This document shows positions 33,888 to 42,851 of a DNA stretch of 64,000 nt, piece after piece. The stretch spans positions 1 through 64,000 of the forward strand of contig NZ_JAFVMH010000009.1 in assembly GCF_017377735.1 (NCBI RefSeq). Reading direction: 5' to 3'. The translations under genes and the position numbers were made by a program. The notes under the pieces are model-generated. The model did no database searches, had not been told where the DNA came from, and saw only the letters and a program-made list of their open reading frames with translations. This stretch comes from Acetobacter garciniae (GTDB lineage Bacteria > Pseudomonadota > Alphaproteobacteria > Acetobacterales > Acetobacteraceae). Within the stretch, counting starts at the first letter, position 1; every line of letters begins with the position of its first letter.

Positions 33888-35427
33888 GGAGATATGAACC
33901 TCGCCCCGCTTGTCGCCGGGGTTGAGCACGATCCCACCAATCAGCGAGCGGATGGCCTCCGCCGCCTCCCTGCCCCCGTCCGGATCGTCCAGCGCCTCGG
34001 TGAACCGCTCCACGTTGCGCCGGTAGTGCGTGGCAATGTTGGGATGCACGTCGGGAATATCCGCCGGGGCCTGCGCCAGACGCTCCATGATCTCCGCCTT
34101 CTGGCGTTCCAGATCATCCATGCGGGCCTTCATGGAGGGCTGATACATCCCGTCCTCGATGGCCGTAATGATAGCCCGTATTGACCGGTCGATCTTGTCC
34201 AGCACCTTGCGGTCCGCAATCGCCTGGCCCCGCCGCTCATGGTTGAGGCGGTTCACTTCCTCTGCAAACGCCCGCACCGCCTCGGCCACGCTATCGGACG
34301 ACACCAGCCGGTCTTTCAGCCCTACCAGCACCCGCCTCGATCCGCTGGCGCGGGATGGTACGGTTATTGGCGCAGGTGCCCCGGCGGTGGTGGTTCAGGC
34401 AGCCAAACCGGCTGTTGACAATCATGCCCACCTTGCCACCACAGCAGCCACAGGTGAGCAGCCCGGAAAGAAGGGAGACAGGCCGGTTCGCCAGATGCAG
34501 CTGCCTTGCGCGGCCTTCCAGCGTGTTCGTCGGGCATGGGCCGACCTTCGCCGCGATGGCCGCCTGACGGGTTCTGACGGCCTGCCACAAACCATCATCC
34601 ACGATTTTGAGATGTGGGACTTCGGTCCTGATCCACTGGCTTTCCGGGTTGGGACGCGAGACCCGCTTACCAGTGCTGGGGTCTTTGATGAAGCGTTGGC
34701 GGTTCCACACCAGCACGCCCGCATAGAGTTCGTTATGGAGGATACCCGTCCCCCGCGAGACATGCCCCCGGATGGAGGTATCGCCCCAGGCGCGACCCAG
34801 CGGGCCGGGCACCCCCTCCTTGTTCAATTCCACCGCAATGGAACGCGGGCTTTGTCCGGCGGCGAAAGCGCGAAAAATACGGCGAATGGTGTCAGCTTCC
34901 TCGGGGATGATCTCACGATCCCCCCGGATCGGCTCGCCATTGGCGTCCAGCTTTTTGACCACGCGATAGCCGTAGCAGAGGCCACCGCCCGCCTTGCCCT
35001 TCTCCACCCGGCCCCGAAGCCCGCGATGGGTTTTCATTGCGAGGTCTTTGAGGAACAGCGCGTTCATCGTGCCTTTCAGGCCGACATGCAGTTCCGAGAT
35101 TTCCCCCTCGGCCAGCGTGACGATGGAGACACCTGCAAAACGCAGATGTTTGAACAGGGTCGCTACATCGGCCTGATCGCGCGAAATGCGGTCCAGCGCC
35201 TCAGCCAATACCACATCGAACTTCCCGGTCTGCGCATCCCGCAGCAGCGCCTGGATGCCGGGCCGCAGGATCGTGCTTGCCCCTGAAATGGCGGCGTCCT
35301 GATAGGTCTCCCCAACCCTCCATCGTTCCCGCGCTGCGTGCTCACGACAGAGGCGAAACTGGTCCTCGATCGAGCTTTCGCTCTGGTTGTCCGATGAATA
35401 GCGGGCATAGAGCGCAACACGGGTCAT
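33790..35427 (-). pseudogene. Second large serine recombinase, frameshifted
   Basis: The N-terminal frame starts at 35427 (MTRVALYARYSSDNQ, catalytic Ser present) and ends at 34291 shortly after the zinc-ribbon (CGCCGG...CLNHHRRGTC). The family continues in another frame (VLVGLKDRLVSSDSVAEAVR...GEVHISLRGELMG) down to about 33790. One base appears to be missing near 34331-34336 (IEAGAG in place of IEARVL). The C-terminal tail is the same as the remnant at 1326. It is convergent with the intact recombinase at 32136 and about equally old in domain content. Confidence 0.8.
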
Positions 35428-35428
35428 G

Positions 35429-35656
35429 TCAGCTTTCTCCTTCCGGCCTGTCCGTCCCGTCCGGGCCATCGCCGGGAGGGGGATGATTGTCGTTGGCGGC
35501 GACATGCGCCGCGACATACTCCCGCGCCATGCGGCGACCGATCAGCCGGGCGATGCTGAACGCCACCCGGTCGAGTTCCTGCCGGGCGTCGATCGGCCTG
35601 TTATCGTTGGCCGGGACACCGGGTGCGCGGCCTGGCGCGTCGTTCCTGTCTCCCAT
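35429..35656 (-). CDS. Small protein preceding a serine recombinase
   Basis: The 75-residue protein (ATG 35656) ends one base before the recombinase start, so the two are co-translated. It contains the IARLIGRRMAREY motif shared with the small protein at 29629 and a proline/aspartate-rich tail. The tight coupling suggests a recombinase accessory or directionality role, but no known fold was recognised. Confidence 0.6.
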   Translation of the reverse strand: MGDRNDAPGRAPGVPANDNRPIDARQELDRVAFSIARLIGRRMAREYVAAHVAANDNHPPPGDGPDGTDRPEGES

Positions 35657-35903
35657 TGGTTGCGTCCTTTCCGTGCGGGAAAGGGAAAACCTCGGGGATA
35701 CGGCCAACTTACCGCAAGACCTCATGCAACACATAGAAAAACCGTGCGGCCATAGAGAAGAATTACTTACATGAGCGTAAACGGATTTCTTGCACGAAAG
35801 CAGCACCCAAAACGAACAGTGCCAGCACAGAATGCGCCTTTCCGCCATTTCTGGAAACGGCTGGCTCGTGTCTTCAAAAAGATGGCACTCTACGGAAACT
35901 CCT

Positions 35904-35972
35904 CAACCTCATGTGCAGACAAAGAAAAATCCGGCCCGCGACGTCAGGAGTGCCGGATGCCTTTATCTTGCC
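35904..35972 (+). repeat. 69-bp repeat, copy B
   Basis: Direct copy of 24996-25064. A shortened, inverted relative occurs near 37140-37165 (GGCAAGATAAA). Confidence 0.6.
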
Positions 35973-36051
35973 TTCCTCATTCTTCCTCTTTCCGGCCTAG
36001 GCTTTCCAGATTCGATGCCCTTCACAAGCTGGACAATCCACCTTCCACCCG

Positions 36052-36098
36052 ATCCATTTTTTGCCAGGACAACGCGACACTTCACGCCGCGAACGGAA
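36052..36098 (+). repeat. About 45-bp repeat, copy B
   Basis: Matches the complement of 28583-28632, as described there. Confidence 0.6.
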
Positions 36099-36287
36099 GG
36101 CGTCGGCTACGCCGCCGCGTGTCCTGTGTTGTCCCTTTATGGGGCGCATTCAGCCAGTGCTCCGGCGTCCAATGGACGGCCTACGGCGCTCCCGCGCTGC
36201 GCTCGCCCAGAGCCAGAAAAGACAGCAGAACCGGGCATGTCCGCATAGCTCAGGACGCAAGGAGCCGGAGAGTTCCCCCGCACATCA

Positions 36288-36725
36288 TCAGGCACGTGCT
36301 TTTCCCGTTCGCCCGTAAATTTCCAGTCGCGTCGTGACCAGATCATATCCCATCCGCTCCGCGATTTTCTGCAAAAGCGCGTCCAGTTCCTTATCGTGAA
36401 ATTCCTCCACCTTGCCGGACTCAACGTCGATCAGATGGTAATGCTGTCCATGATCGGTGGCCTCATAACGGGCGCGACCCGTGCCAAAATTCCGACGCTG
36501 GAGAATGCCCCGTTCCTCGAAAATCCGGACCGTCCGATAGACGGTGGCAACCGAAATTTTCGGATCAATCACGATGGCCCGACGGTACAGTTCCTCGACG
36601 TCGGGATGGTCATCGGCCTCGGACAGCACATAGGCGATCACACGCCGCTGGCCAGTCATTTTCAGGCCCTTCTCGCGGCATCTTTCCAGTAGCGGCGAGT
36701 CAATGTCATCGTGCGTTTTTGTCAT
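36288..36725 (-). CDS. fur: Fur family iron-responsive regulator
   Basis: The 145-residue protein has the Fur winged helix (MTGQRRVIAYVLSEADDHPDVEELYRRA...ISVATVYRTVRIFEERGIL) and the metal-binding/dimerisation half (DHGQHYHLIDVESGKVEEF). Metal ligands of the HxH type are present, but the C-terminal CxxC zinc site of some Fur proteins is absent, as in many alphaproteobacterial members. It lies inside the 26-kb segment with two iron-receptor modules, so it may give the element its own iron control. Confidence 0.88.
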   Translation of the reverse strand: MTKTHDDIDSPLLERCREKGLKMTGQRRVIAYVLSEADDHPDVEELYRRAIVIDPKISVATVYRTVRIFEERGILQRRNFGTGRARYEATDHGQHYHLIDVESGKVEEFHDKELDALLQKIAERMGYDLVTTRLEIYGRTGKARA

Positions 36726-37313
36726 ACCCAGAGCGTAACCGTTGCCCCTGTTTCAATCCACGTCCAATGATGCAGACACCCCGCCACCGAATGACAAAAT
36801 CCGTGCAGATCAGCGGCAGAACGAGCACATATTGGCCGATCTGTCAGAGATAGAAAACCAACCAGTTCCCGTCAGAAATTTTGCACCCAACCTCCACACC
36901 GAACGCTGTTCGGGAGTTAGGTTTCGCACATCTGACGAACACGAAAACGGGGAAAAAATTACACGGTCTCTTGCATCCCCGAAGCGGCCCGATACGCAGT
37001 TTTTCGCCCGCGATCCGGTCGATTTCCGGCCAGAACGTGAAAGAGCATATTCCAGCGCTCCCGGTCGCAGGATCATGCTATCGTGGCGCGGTCTTTTCGG
37101 GGTGATTTCAGGTATTCGATAGATACAGGGAAGAGAAGAAAGAGGAAGGCAAGATAAAACGACCTGCCACGTCGGGCGACAAAGCGCGATCGCGCCTTGT
37201 CTTCTTGTGTGCAGGTCTGGTCGGTCGTGTGCAGGATTTTCAGTTCTCACGCAGTTTTCTGCTTCTCTGATCTGCACAGAGGCTATTTTTAGCACAAAAC
37301 GTCTTTTCCCTGA
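36726..37313. other. Intergenic region between Fur and the second DUF2285 gene
   Basis: No credible gene. It holds the fur promoter, a short inverted relative of the 69-bp repeat near 37140, the palindrome GCGCGATCGCGC (37184-37195) and a direct repeat TGTGCAGG (near 37208 and 37232). Confidence 0.4.
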
Positions 37314-37895
37314 TCATCCTTCCGTACGGAGAGCAACATAACCCCCTTCGACCAGACGCAGCCCTTCCGCCGTCCAGTCTCTGGCGGACCGTCGCCAGCC
37401 ATGATCGATCCATTCATGATTGGAAAGTGTCAGCGCCCGTGGGTTGATCAAACGGGCCGCAATCTGGCGCTTACCAAAGCCCGCGCGGTCCATATCGAAC
37501 GCATGCAGACAGCGGATCAGATGCAGGGACCGGAACGGCGTAATGACCGGCGGAATACGGTGAGGAATACTGAACCCGAGATATCGGAACATGAAGCGTC
37601 CCGCCTCGTAATAACGGCTCCTGAACAGGGGATCGAGCGGGATCACCACCGCAGGCCGTTTCATGACGTCAGGGCTATCCATCAGGAAGGAGAACGTCCC
37701 GAAGGGTCCAGCCACGGTCACGCCGCGTCCGGCGTCATCTTCATGATCCAGCAGGACACGACCCAGAGCTTCGAAATTCAGCGACAGGAAATCGGAAAAG
37801 CCACGTGGTGCTTCTGTCAGACTGATGATGCGCGTTGTGTCTTCCCTGCGCCAGATCACAGGCTTGCGGGTGATGGGAATGTCAGGATCGTGGAC
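37314..37895 (-). CDS. DUF2285 part of an FseA-like activator (copy 2, expressed by +1 frameshift)
   Basis: From the junction the frame gives 193 residues: VHDPDIPITRKPVIWRRED, a beta-rich middle, and a DUF2285 helix-turn-helix C-terminus (LHLIRCLHAFDMDRAGFGKRQIAARLI...GWRRSARDWTAEGLRLVEGGYVAL). It is entered from the DUF6499 frame by skipping one base in a T5 tract (37896-37900, plus-strand A5). The protein is diverged from copy 1 but has the same length and order. No AlpA-like target gene follows. Confidence 0.72.
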   Translation of the reverse strand, partial: VHDPDIPITRKPVIWRREDTTRIISLTEAPRGFSDFLSLNFEALGRVLLDHEDDAGRGVTVAGPFGTFSFLMDSPDVMKRPAVVIPLDPLFRSRYYEAGRFMFRYLGFSIPHRIPPVITPFRSLHLIRCLHAFDMDRAGFGKRQIAARLINPRALTLSNHEWIDHGWRRSARDWTAEGLRLVEGGYVALRTEG

Positions 37896-38094
37896 AAAAA
37901 CGCAACCCCCATCGGTCACGGAAAGCCGCCCACAGGAGAGAGGGATTGTCACTCGCCCCTGCTCGTAGGCCGGTATCGCGATAGTCGCTGACATAGCGGG
38001 ACCAGCGGCGCATGAAGGCCCCGGCAAGGGCGGAGGCTGACAGAGTCCTGAGGATGGCCAGATCGGCCTCGGAATGCCAGATGTCCAGTGGCAT
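37882..38094 (-). CDS. DUF6499 part of an FseA-like activator (copy 2)
   Basis: The 70-residue frame (ATG 38094) reads MPLDIWHSEADLAILRTLSA...LLWAAFRDRWGLRF and stops soon after. Reading CGT-TTT, skipping T, then GTC-CAC restores a 259-residue DUF6499-DUF2285 fusion. The DNA around both junctions shares TGGGGGTTG. It starts about 100 bases after the receptor-downstream repeat at 38193-38263. Confidence 0.72.
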   Translation of the reverse strand: MPLDIWHSEADLAILRTLSASALAGAFMRRWSRYVSDYRDTGLRAGASDNPSLLWAAFRDRWGLRFCPRS

Positions 38095-38192
38095 GGGAGA
38101 CGTCCCTTATCGGCGGGAGAGCCACCGACCGGGCGCGACGAACCACGCCGCGCACATCAGGCAGCCCCGCGTTTTTGATTACATGCAGACTT

Positions 38193-38263
38193 CACGCGTG
38201 TTGCAGCGTGACCTCACGGATATTGCACACCCTCGCCCGCCGAATTTGGCATGGGCGTGCAAT
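38193..38263 (-). repeat. Receptor-downstream repeat, single unit (module 2)
   Basis: On the minus strand it reads TTGCACGCCCATGCCAAATTCG, in pieces, then GTGTGCAATATCCGTGAGGT and TGCAACACGCGT. This matches the units at 21037-21178 and 59353-59428. It lies between the receptor stop (38317) and the DUF6499 start (38094). Confidence 0.6.
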
Positions 38264-38316
38264 ATAAAGTGTTAGAATTTCAGGCGGAAATCGCGTGGGT
38301 TTTGGCGGGAGAAATT

Positions 38317-40866
38317 TCACCAGTTGTAAGTCAAACTACCATAGAGGCGCCGCCCTTGACCAGTATAACAAAATGAATCGTCGCATCTTGTTAGATAATA
38401 CTTATTTGTTAGATTTGAAACTGCGAGTTGTGCTTTCAATCCTTTAAGAGTCGAAAATTGTTGACCAAAATCATAATGCGCGCCGATATCAAACAATATA
38501 TAAGAAGGGCTTTTGAACGACTCAACATTATCTACGTAATTCGACCCTACATATCTCATACCCCAATTGATACCAAGTCCTTTAGCAATTGTGGTAGGAA
38601 CTGTATAATCCGCAAATACCGAGAACATGTTTCGTGGCATTTGTGGCACGACTTTACCTTTTTCAGAAATGGCGTCACCGTAAGAATTTCCGTAAATGTC
38701 TACTCGTTGCGCCGTCTTATTCGTCTTAGCGAAACGAATATCAGTATAAGTATAGGATGCCACGAGCCGAAGGTCTTTAGTGATATTCGCATTTGCAGAG
38801 ACCTCAAATCCCTGAGAGCGCACTTTACCAACGTCTGAACTAAATCCAGAGTGTTCCAGATCACTTATAAGATAGTGGTCTTCGTCAATACGAAAAGCAG
38901 ACGCTGTAAGAAGAATATCCTTACTTGGTACCTTATATTTCAGTCCAGCCTCCATCTGCTTCCCCGTCATAGGAGAGAAGGGTTTTCCCAGATAATCTGT
39001 CGATCCGCCTTGAGGAATAAAAGATGTCGAGTAACTGAAATAGGGCGAGAGGCCAAATTTAGTATTATATATCAAACCAGCTCTCCACGTGAACGCATGT
39101 TGCGGCTCTGGTGCTTTCCCTAGGCTCGATTTTGTTATAGTGTGAGAAGAATTATCGTTATTAACAGAATATCTCTTCTGGTTATAATTTACCCAGTCTT
39201 CACGCCCTCCAAGAAGAACAGATAAGCCTTTCCACTTAATTTGGTCCTGAAAATAAACTCCCTCCTGAAAATAATTATAGGGCCCCGTGCTTCCATAGAC
39301 TTCACACGCGGCCGAGTGAATATTTACACATACAGGGGTATTCGTCGTTGGGTTATATAAATTTTGAGTATAATCTTGCGTCCAATCATAATATGCATTC
39401 TGCATATATTCTAGTTGCCTGAAATCAGAGCCAACAACCCAAGTATGTTTTATTTCTCCTGTAGAAACGTTTCCATAAATACGTGAGTCCAGCCCTACAG
39501 TTGTTGATCGTGAATGAATTGACCACGGACGAAGGCCTACATCGGAGCCGTCGTATCCGGTAGTATAAGTATTTTCCGTATTATTCTCTGATTTTTCATA
39601 CCTGAACGTCTGAGAAAACGAGATAAATCTATTGAAGTCATGCTTGAACATATATTCAAACATCGCTTCTTTCTGGCCTTCTTCATTGTAGCTTTTATAA
39701 CCAGTAAACGTACTTCGTGGAATACGACGACAATTTCCATTCTGAATTAAAGTGCCGCAGATAGGATACTGTAAGTAATTCGTGCCATCCCCTGGTGTGT
39801 ACATATACATACCAAGTAAAGTCAGTGAGGTCTTCGGATCAATATCCCACGTGATTGATGGCAAAACTCCCACCCGATGATAATCAATGTGGTCAACCTG
39901 TGTTCCGGAGGTTACGCCGATTGCCGCCACACGATAGCGTAGATTGCCACTTTTTGTGATCTTGTCGCTTGTGTCTACTGTCGTTTCATAGCGTCCCCAA
40001 CTTCCGAAACCCAATGAAACCTGATGTAACGGCGTATCAGTTGGTTTTTTGAGGCTGATCCCTATCATTCCGCCTGGATTGGTCTGTCCGTACATCACAG
40101 ACGCTGGACCATTCACCGCTTCGATCCGTTCTATAAAAGCCGTTTCGCCCGAACTTGCACTATTGAGTGCCAAACCATCGACAAATGATGTTGTAGAAAA
40201 TCCTCGCTGCAATATTCCGCCAGCGCTTCCTATAATTCCTCCACCATTACTGTAATTTCCATCTGCTTCTGAATATACACCAGGTGTATAGCGGAGCGCT
40301 TCAACCACATTCTGAGGCTGCTGGTCCTGCATCAGTTGCTTTGTCACGACATAAATCGAATTGGGAATTTCCGTGAGTGGTGTATCGGTTTTGGTTCCGG
40401 CCATCGTACTTTCTGCAACATAACCCACACCAGGGCCGGTCGGATCCTGATGCGCAACAGTGCCACCCACGCGGACAGGACCGAGGGTGATATTGGCTGA
40501 CACTTTCTTAATAATAACGCTATGAGAACCTGAAACCTGATAAGTAAGACCTGTTCCAGCCAGCAAACGAGAAAGAGCGACATCAGGCGCAAAGTTACCA
40601 GCCACACCCGGACTGTTCATTTTTGCTGTGAGAGTATCGGGGACTGATATTTGCCACCCACTTTGGATACCAAAAGTGGTTAAAGCGTTCGCCAAAGGCT
40701 GCGGGCTGATTTGAAATGACTGTGTGGCAGCAGATACAACCGGCGCTGCCGTGGCGGATACCGTCCCGATGGCTACGCCACCCAACATAGTCGATGAAGC
40801 AAGAAATAAAGCTCTTCGCGCCCAAAAAGCTTTGGAATAAGAAACTGTCCAACCTGTCCGCGCCAT
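38317..40866 (-). CDS. TonB-dependent siderophore receptor with STN signalling domain (module 2)
   Basis: The 849-residue protein has a signal peptide, an STN domain (FQISPQPLANALTTFGIQSGW), the linker GPVRVGGTVAHQDPTGP, a plug (FVDGLALNSASSGE, VNGPASVMYGQ) and a barrel ending GSLTYNW. Loop cysteine pairs occur at CVNIHSAAC and CDDSFC, at the same places as in the other two receptors. Plug and last strands are close to modules 1 and 3, while barrel loops differ and the DNA there is AT-rich. It should import a distinct ferric chelate and signal to the FecR at 40998. Confidence 0.93.
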   Translation of the reverse strand: MARTGWTVSYSKAFWARRALFLASSTMLGGVAIGTVSATAAPVVSAATQSFQISPQPLANALTTFGIQSGWQISVPDTLTAKMNSPGVAGNFAPDVALSRLLAGTGLTYQVSGSHSVIIKKVSANITLGPVRVGGTVAHQDPTGPGVGYVAESTMAGTKTDTPLTEIPNSIYVVTKQLMQDQQPQNVVEALRYTPGVYSEADGNYSNGGGIIGSAGGILQRGFSTTSFVDGLALNSASSGETAFIERIEAVNGPASVMYGQTNPGGMIGISLKKPTDTPLHQVSLGFGSWGRYETTVDTSDKITKSGNLRYRVAAIGVTSGTQVDHIDYHRVGVLPSITWDIDPKTSLTLLGMYMYTPGDGTNYLQYPICGTLIQNGNCRRIPRSTFTGYKSYNEEGQKEAMFEYMFKHDFNRFISFSQTFRYEKSENNTENTYTTGYDGSDVGLRPWSIHSRSTTVGLDSRIYGNVSTGEIKHTWVVGSDFRQLEYMQNAYYDWTQDYTQNLYNPTTNTPVCVNIHSAACEVYGSTGPYNYFQEGVYFQDQIKWKGLSVLLGGREDWVNYNQKRYSVNNDNSSHTITKSSLGKAPEPQHAFTWRAGLIYNTKFGLSPYFSYSTSFIPQGGSTDYLGKPFSPMTGKQMEAGLKYKVPSKDILLTASAFRIDEDHYLISDLEHSGFSSDVGKVRSQGFEVSANANITKDLRLVASYTYTDIRFAKTNKTAQRVDIYGNSYGDAISEKGKVVPQMPRNMFSVFADYTVPTTIAKGLGINWGMRYVGSNYVDNVESFKSPSYILFDIGAHYDFGQQFSTLKGLKAQLAVSNLTNKYYLTRCDDSFCYTGQGRRLYGSLTYNW

Positions 40867-40997
40867 AATCTGCGTGCCCCTTCGGCCATGTCCATCCTAT
40901 TGAGGCTGCGATCACTATATGAGAATGACACGCATTTTCCTCGTCATTGTGAACACGAACGAGGAGGCATTTTTAATCGCACCGGGGCGAAAAAAAA

Positions 40998-41960
40998 TTA
41001 GCGATTAAGGATAGTCATCCAGGGTGTGACATTCCAGATACGCGCATTCTGGCCATCTGCCAGCGTCTGGAGGGCTGATCGTGCGTCAGAAAGCTTATAC
41101 AACCCGCTTACCTTCTCAGCACCAAGATCGTAGCCATGCACCAGGACAGTCCCACGCAGATAGTGACTTAACACCCCGACCACTTCGGAAACAGGCTGAC
41201 TATGAGCAACATAGAACCCCTGCGCCCATAAACCGACTTCCTGCGGAACGATAGCGTCCGTTACACCCTTCCCGGCCTTCACTTGAAACATCTGTCCAGC
41301 ATCAAGCTGCACCGGAGCGTCATGAGAGGCGACATTCTCAACCGAGACGCGACCTTCGCGCACCGCGACAGCTTCTGTTACGGTTCCGCCTGCTTTCACA
41401 TCAAACACGGTGCCAACATCTGTAATCGTTAATTGACCAGCAATCACCCTAAAAGGATGGGCCGAATCATGCCTGACGGTGAACAGCGCTTCGCCCTTCA
41501 CCAGGCGCACTTCACGCTGTCCTTTCGTATAATCTGTATCAATGGCGCTCTCTGGAGCCATGACAACCTGGCTGCCATCAGCAAGGACAACAGTGCGAGT
41601 TTCCGCCCACCCGGTCACATTGTCCGCCCGCAAACGCAGGAGTGCATCCGGTCCCCAGATAATACCTACCAGAGCGGCAGCCGCAGCGAATGATACTGAC
41701 GCGATAAACCGCCGACGAACAGCGGCTGCGCGATATTGCAGAACAACGGGAGACGTCGTGTCCTGAGTTGGTTCCACTCTGCGTAGAACGGACATGGTAT
41801 GCGAAATCTGCGCCCATTCCCGTCGGCGCTCAGGCTTTTCCTGAAGCCAGGCCTCAAAGCGCGCCTGAAGGTGCGCGTCATCAGGGTCGTCACGCAATAC
41901 AAGAAGCCATTCCGCTGCATTGGAAGGCTGAAACTCATTAACCTCATCCTGCACGTTCAT
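40998..41960 (-). CDS. FecR-family anti-sigma factor / signal transducer (module 2)
   Basis: The likely start is the ATG at 41960 (320 residues). A DUF4880-type cytoplasmic N-terminus (AAEWLLVLRDDPDDAHLQARFEAWLQEKPERRREWAQ) precedes a membrane helix (FIASVSFAAAAALVGIIWG). The FecR domain has VVLADGSQVVMAPESAI and LVKGEALFTVRHDSAHPFRV, and the C-terminal STN-like segment is VVGVLSHYLRGTVLVHG. It lies between sigma factor and receptor on the minus strand, the mirror image of module 1. Confidence 0.9.
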   Translation of the reverse strand: MNVQDEVNEFQPSNAAEWLLVLRDDPDDAHLQARFEAWLQEKPERRREWAQISHTMSVLRRVEPTQDTTSPVVLQYRAAAVRRRFIASVSFAAAAALVGIIWGPDALLRLRADNVTGWAETRTVVLADGSQVVMAPESAIDTDYTKGQREVRLVKGEALFTVRHDSAHPFRVIAGQLTITDVGTVFDVKAGGTVTEAVAVREGRVSVENVASHDAPVQLDAGQMFQVKAGKGVTDAIVPQEVGLWAQGFYVAHSQPVSEVVGVLSHYLRGTVLVHGYDLGAEKVSGLYKLSDARSALQTLADGQNARIWNVTPWMTILNR

Positions 41961-42057
41961 GGACAGATTCCTTCCGGGTAGCCATTGCCCCTTGGAGCAT
42001 TGCAATAGGCCCCAACAAGAACACGTTCATGGATAACTGTTTTCGTCCGATAAACAG

Positions 42058-42561
42058 TCATTCAGACGAATAGAGGTGCTTGCGGCAATGCTCCAGCCCC
42101 TGCGCGATGATGCGATGTACGGACCCAATAGGAATATCAAGCTCAACTGCAATTTCTCGCAGCTTCCACCCCTCGAACCGACACAACAAAACAGCTCGTT
42201 TTGTTTTCTCAGGAAGCCCGTCAAGCGCAGCCATAACTGCTTCTAGTTCCTGACGGCCAGACATATTCGTCTCCGCGTCGGCTGTAGGAGCCGGAACGGA
42301 ATCTGTGGTGCTCTCATCCGCCTGCACGAAGCATTGCCGCTCACGCCCCTGCGCCCGATACCTGTCCACGGCCAAGTTGCGCACAACACGATATAGAAAA
42401 TGCAGAGGTTTCTCGGGCTTCTCAGAGGACTGGCACCTGATCCAGACCTCCTGGAGCAGGTCTTCGGCATGCACATAGTCGCCCGTTATCCGGGCTGCGT
42501 ATTTCAACAGATCACCGCGATTGGCGAGGTAGCATGTCAGCAGGTCACTGTTGCCCGCCAC
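42058..42561 (-). CDS. ECF sigma factor, FecI-like (module 2)
   Basis: A GTG at 42561 with GGAAAGG upstream gives 167 residues; a GTG at 42579 is possible. Region 2 is seen as YVHAEDLLQEVWIRCQ and PLHFLYRVVRNLAVDRYR, region 4 as LPEKTKRAVLLCRFEGWKLREIAVELDIPIGSVHRII. It would be released by FecR at 40998 to transcribe the receptor at 38317. The upstream AAATGCGAACGGTTCTTATT stretch resembles a degenerate Fur site. Confidence 0.9.
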   Translation of the reverse strand: MAGNSDLLTCYLANRGDLLKYAARITGDYVHAEDLLQEVWIRCQSSEKPEKPLHFLYRVVRNLAVDRYRAQGRERQCFVQADESTTDSVPAPTADAETNMSGRQELEAVMAALDGLPEKTKRAVLLCRFEGWKLREIAVELDIPIGSVHRIIAQGLEHCRKHLYSSE

Positions 42562-42677
42562 CGAAACACCTTTCCACACTCACTCCGGCCCAGCTACACG
42601 GAGCCGCCCTCTAAATAAGAACCGTTCGCATTTTAATTACGCGAAGGTTGCTCTGAGGGCAAGGAGAACAGATAGAG

Positions 42678-42717
42678 ACCCGCTGCCATAGGCCCGATAG
42701 GGCTAACGGCAGCGGGT
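42678..42717. terminator. Hairpin before the right direct repeat
   Basis: ACCCGCTGCC and GGCAGCGGGT form a 10-base stem with a further internal GGCCC/GGGCT pairing. The U run is poor. It occupies the same place relative to the repeat as the hairpin at 16330. Confidence 0.55.
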
Positions 42718-42752
42718 TCTACACGTCTATGATGAGGGATTTATGATGGAAG

Positions 42753-42808
42753 TGGTTGCGGGGGCACGCAAGCACCGATTCCCACATTCACTTCAGGCAG
42801 CAATATAA
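42753..42808 (+). repeat. Right copy of direct repeat with initiator-tRNA 3'-end core (candidate att site)
   Basis: Sixteen bases (TGGTTGCGGGGGCACG) are identical to 16380-16395, and about half of the next 40 also match. It separates the module 2 sigma factor from a truncated exonuclease gene. Confidence 0.6.
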
Positions 42809-42851
42809 ACCAGTTATATCAGTCTTTAGGACTTTTATCGATTAGCGAGGC

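Larger units (their letters stand above)
35657..36287. other. Intergenic region carrying two ICE repeats
   Basis: Open frames here show no protein-like conservation. The stretch contains the second copies of the 69-bp repeat (35904-35972) and the 45-bp repeat (36052-36098), both also found around the relaxase and DUF6499 genes. It seems to be a displaced duplicate of ICE regulatory DNA. Confidence 0.5.

Noticed and set aside
32115-34331. Long 738-residue minus-strand open frame
   Set aside because: Only its first part (to about 33790) is recombinase-like; the rest is antisense to the intact plus-strand recombinase at 32136.
35771-36337. 188-residue open frame on the plus strand
   Set aside because: It runs through two non-coding repeats and into the antisense of fur; composition is not protein-like and no family pattern is seen.
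36742-37122. 126-residue open frame after fur
   Set aside because: No ribosome site and no conserved pattern; the frame crosses sequence related to the non-coding 69-bp repeat.
42753-42790. Possible tRNA gene suggested by the initiator-tRNA 3' match
   Set aside because: Only the last 13 bases match; no anticodon arm or acceptor partner is found on either side, so it is treated as an attachment-site-like repeat.
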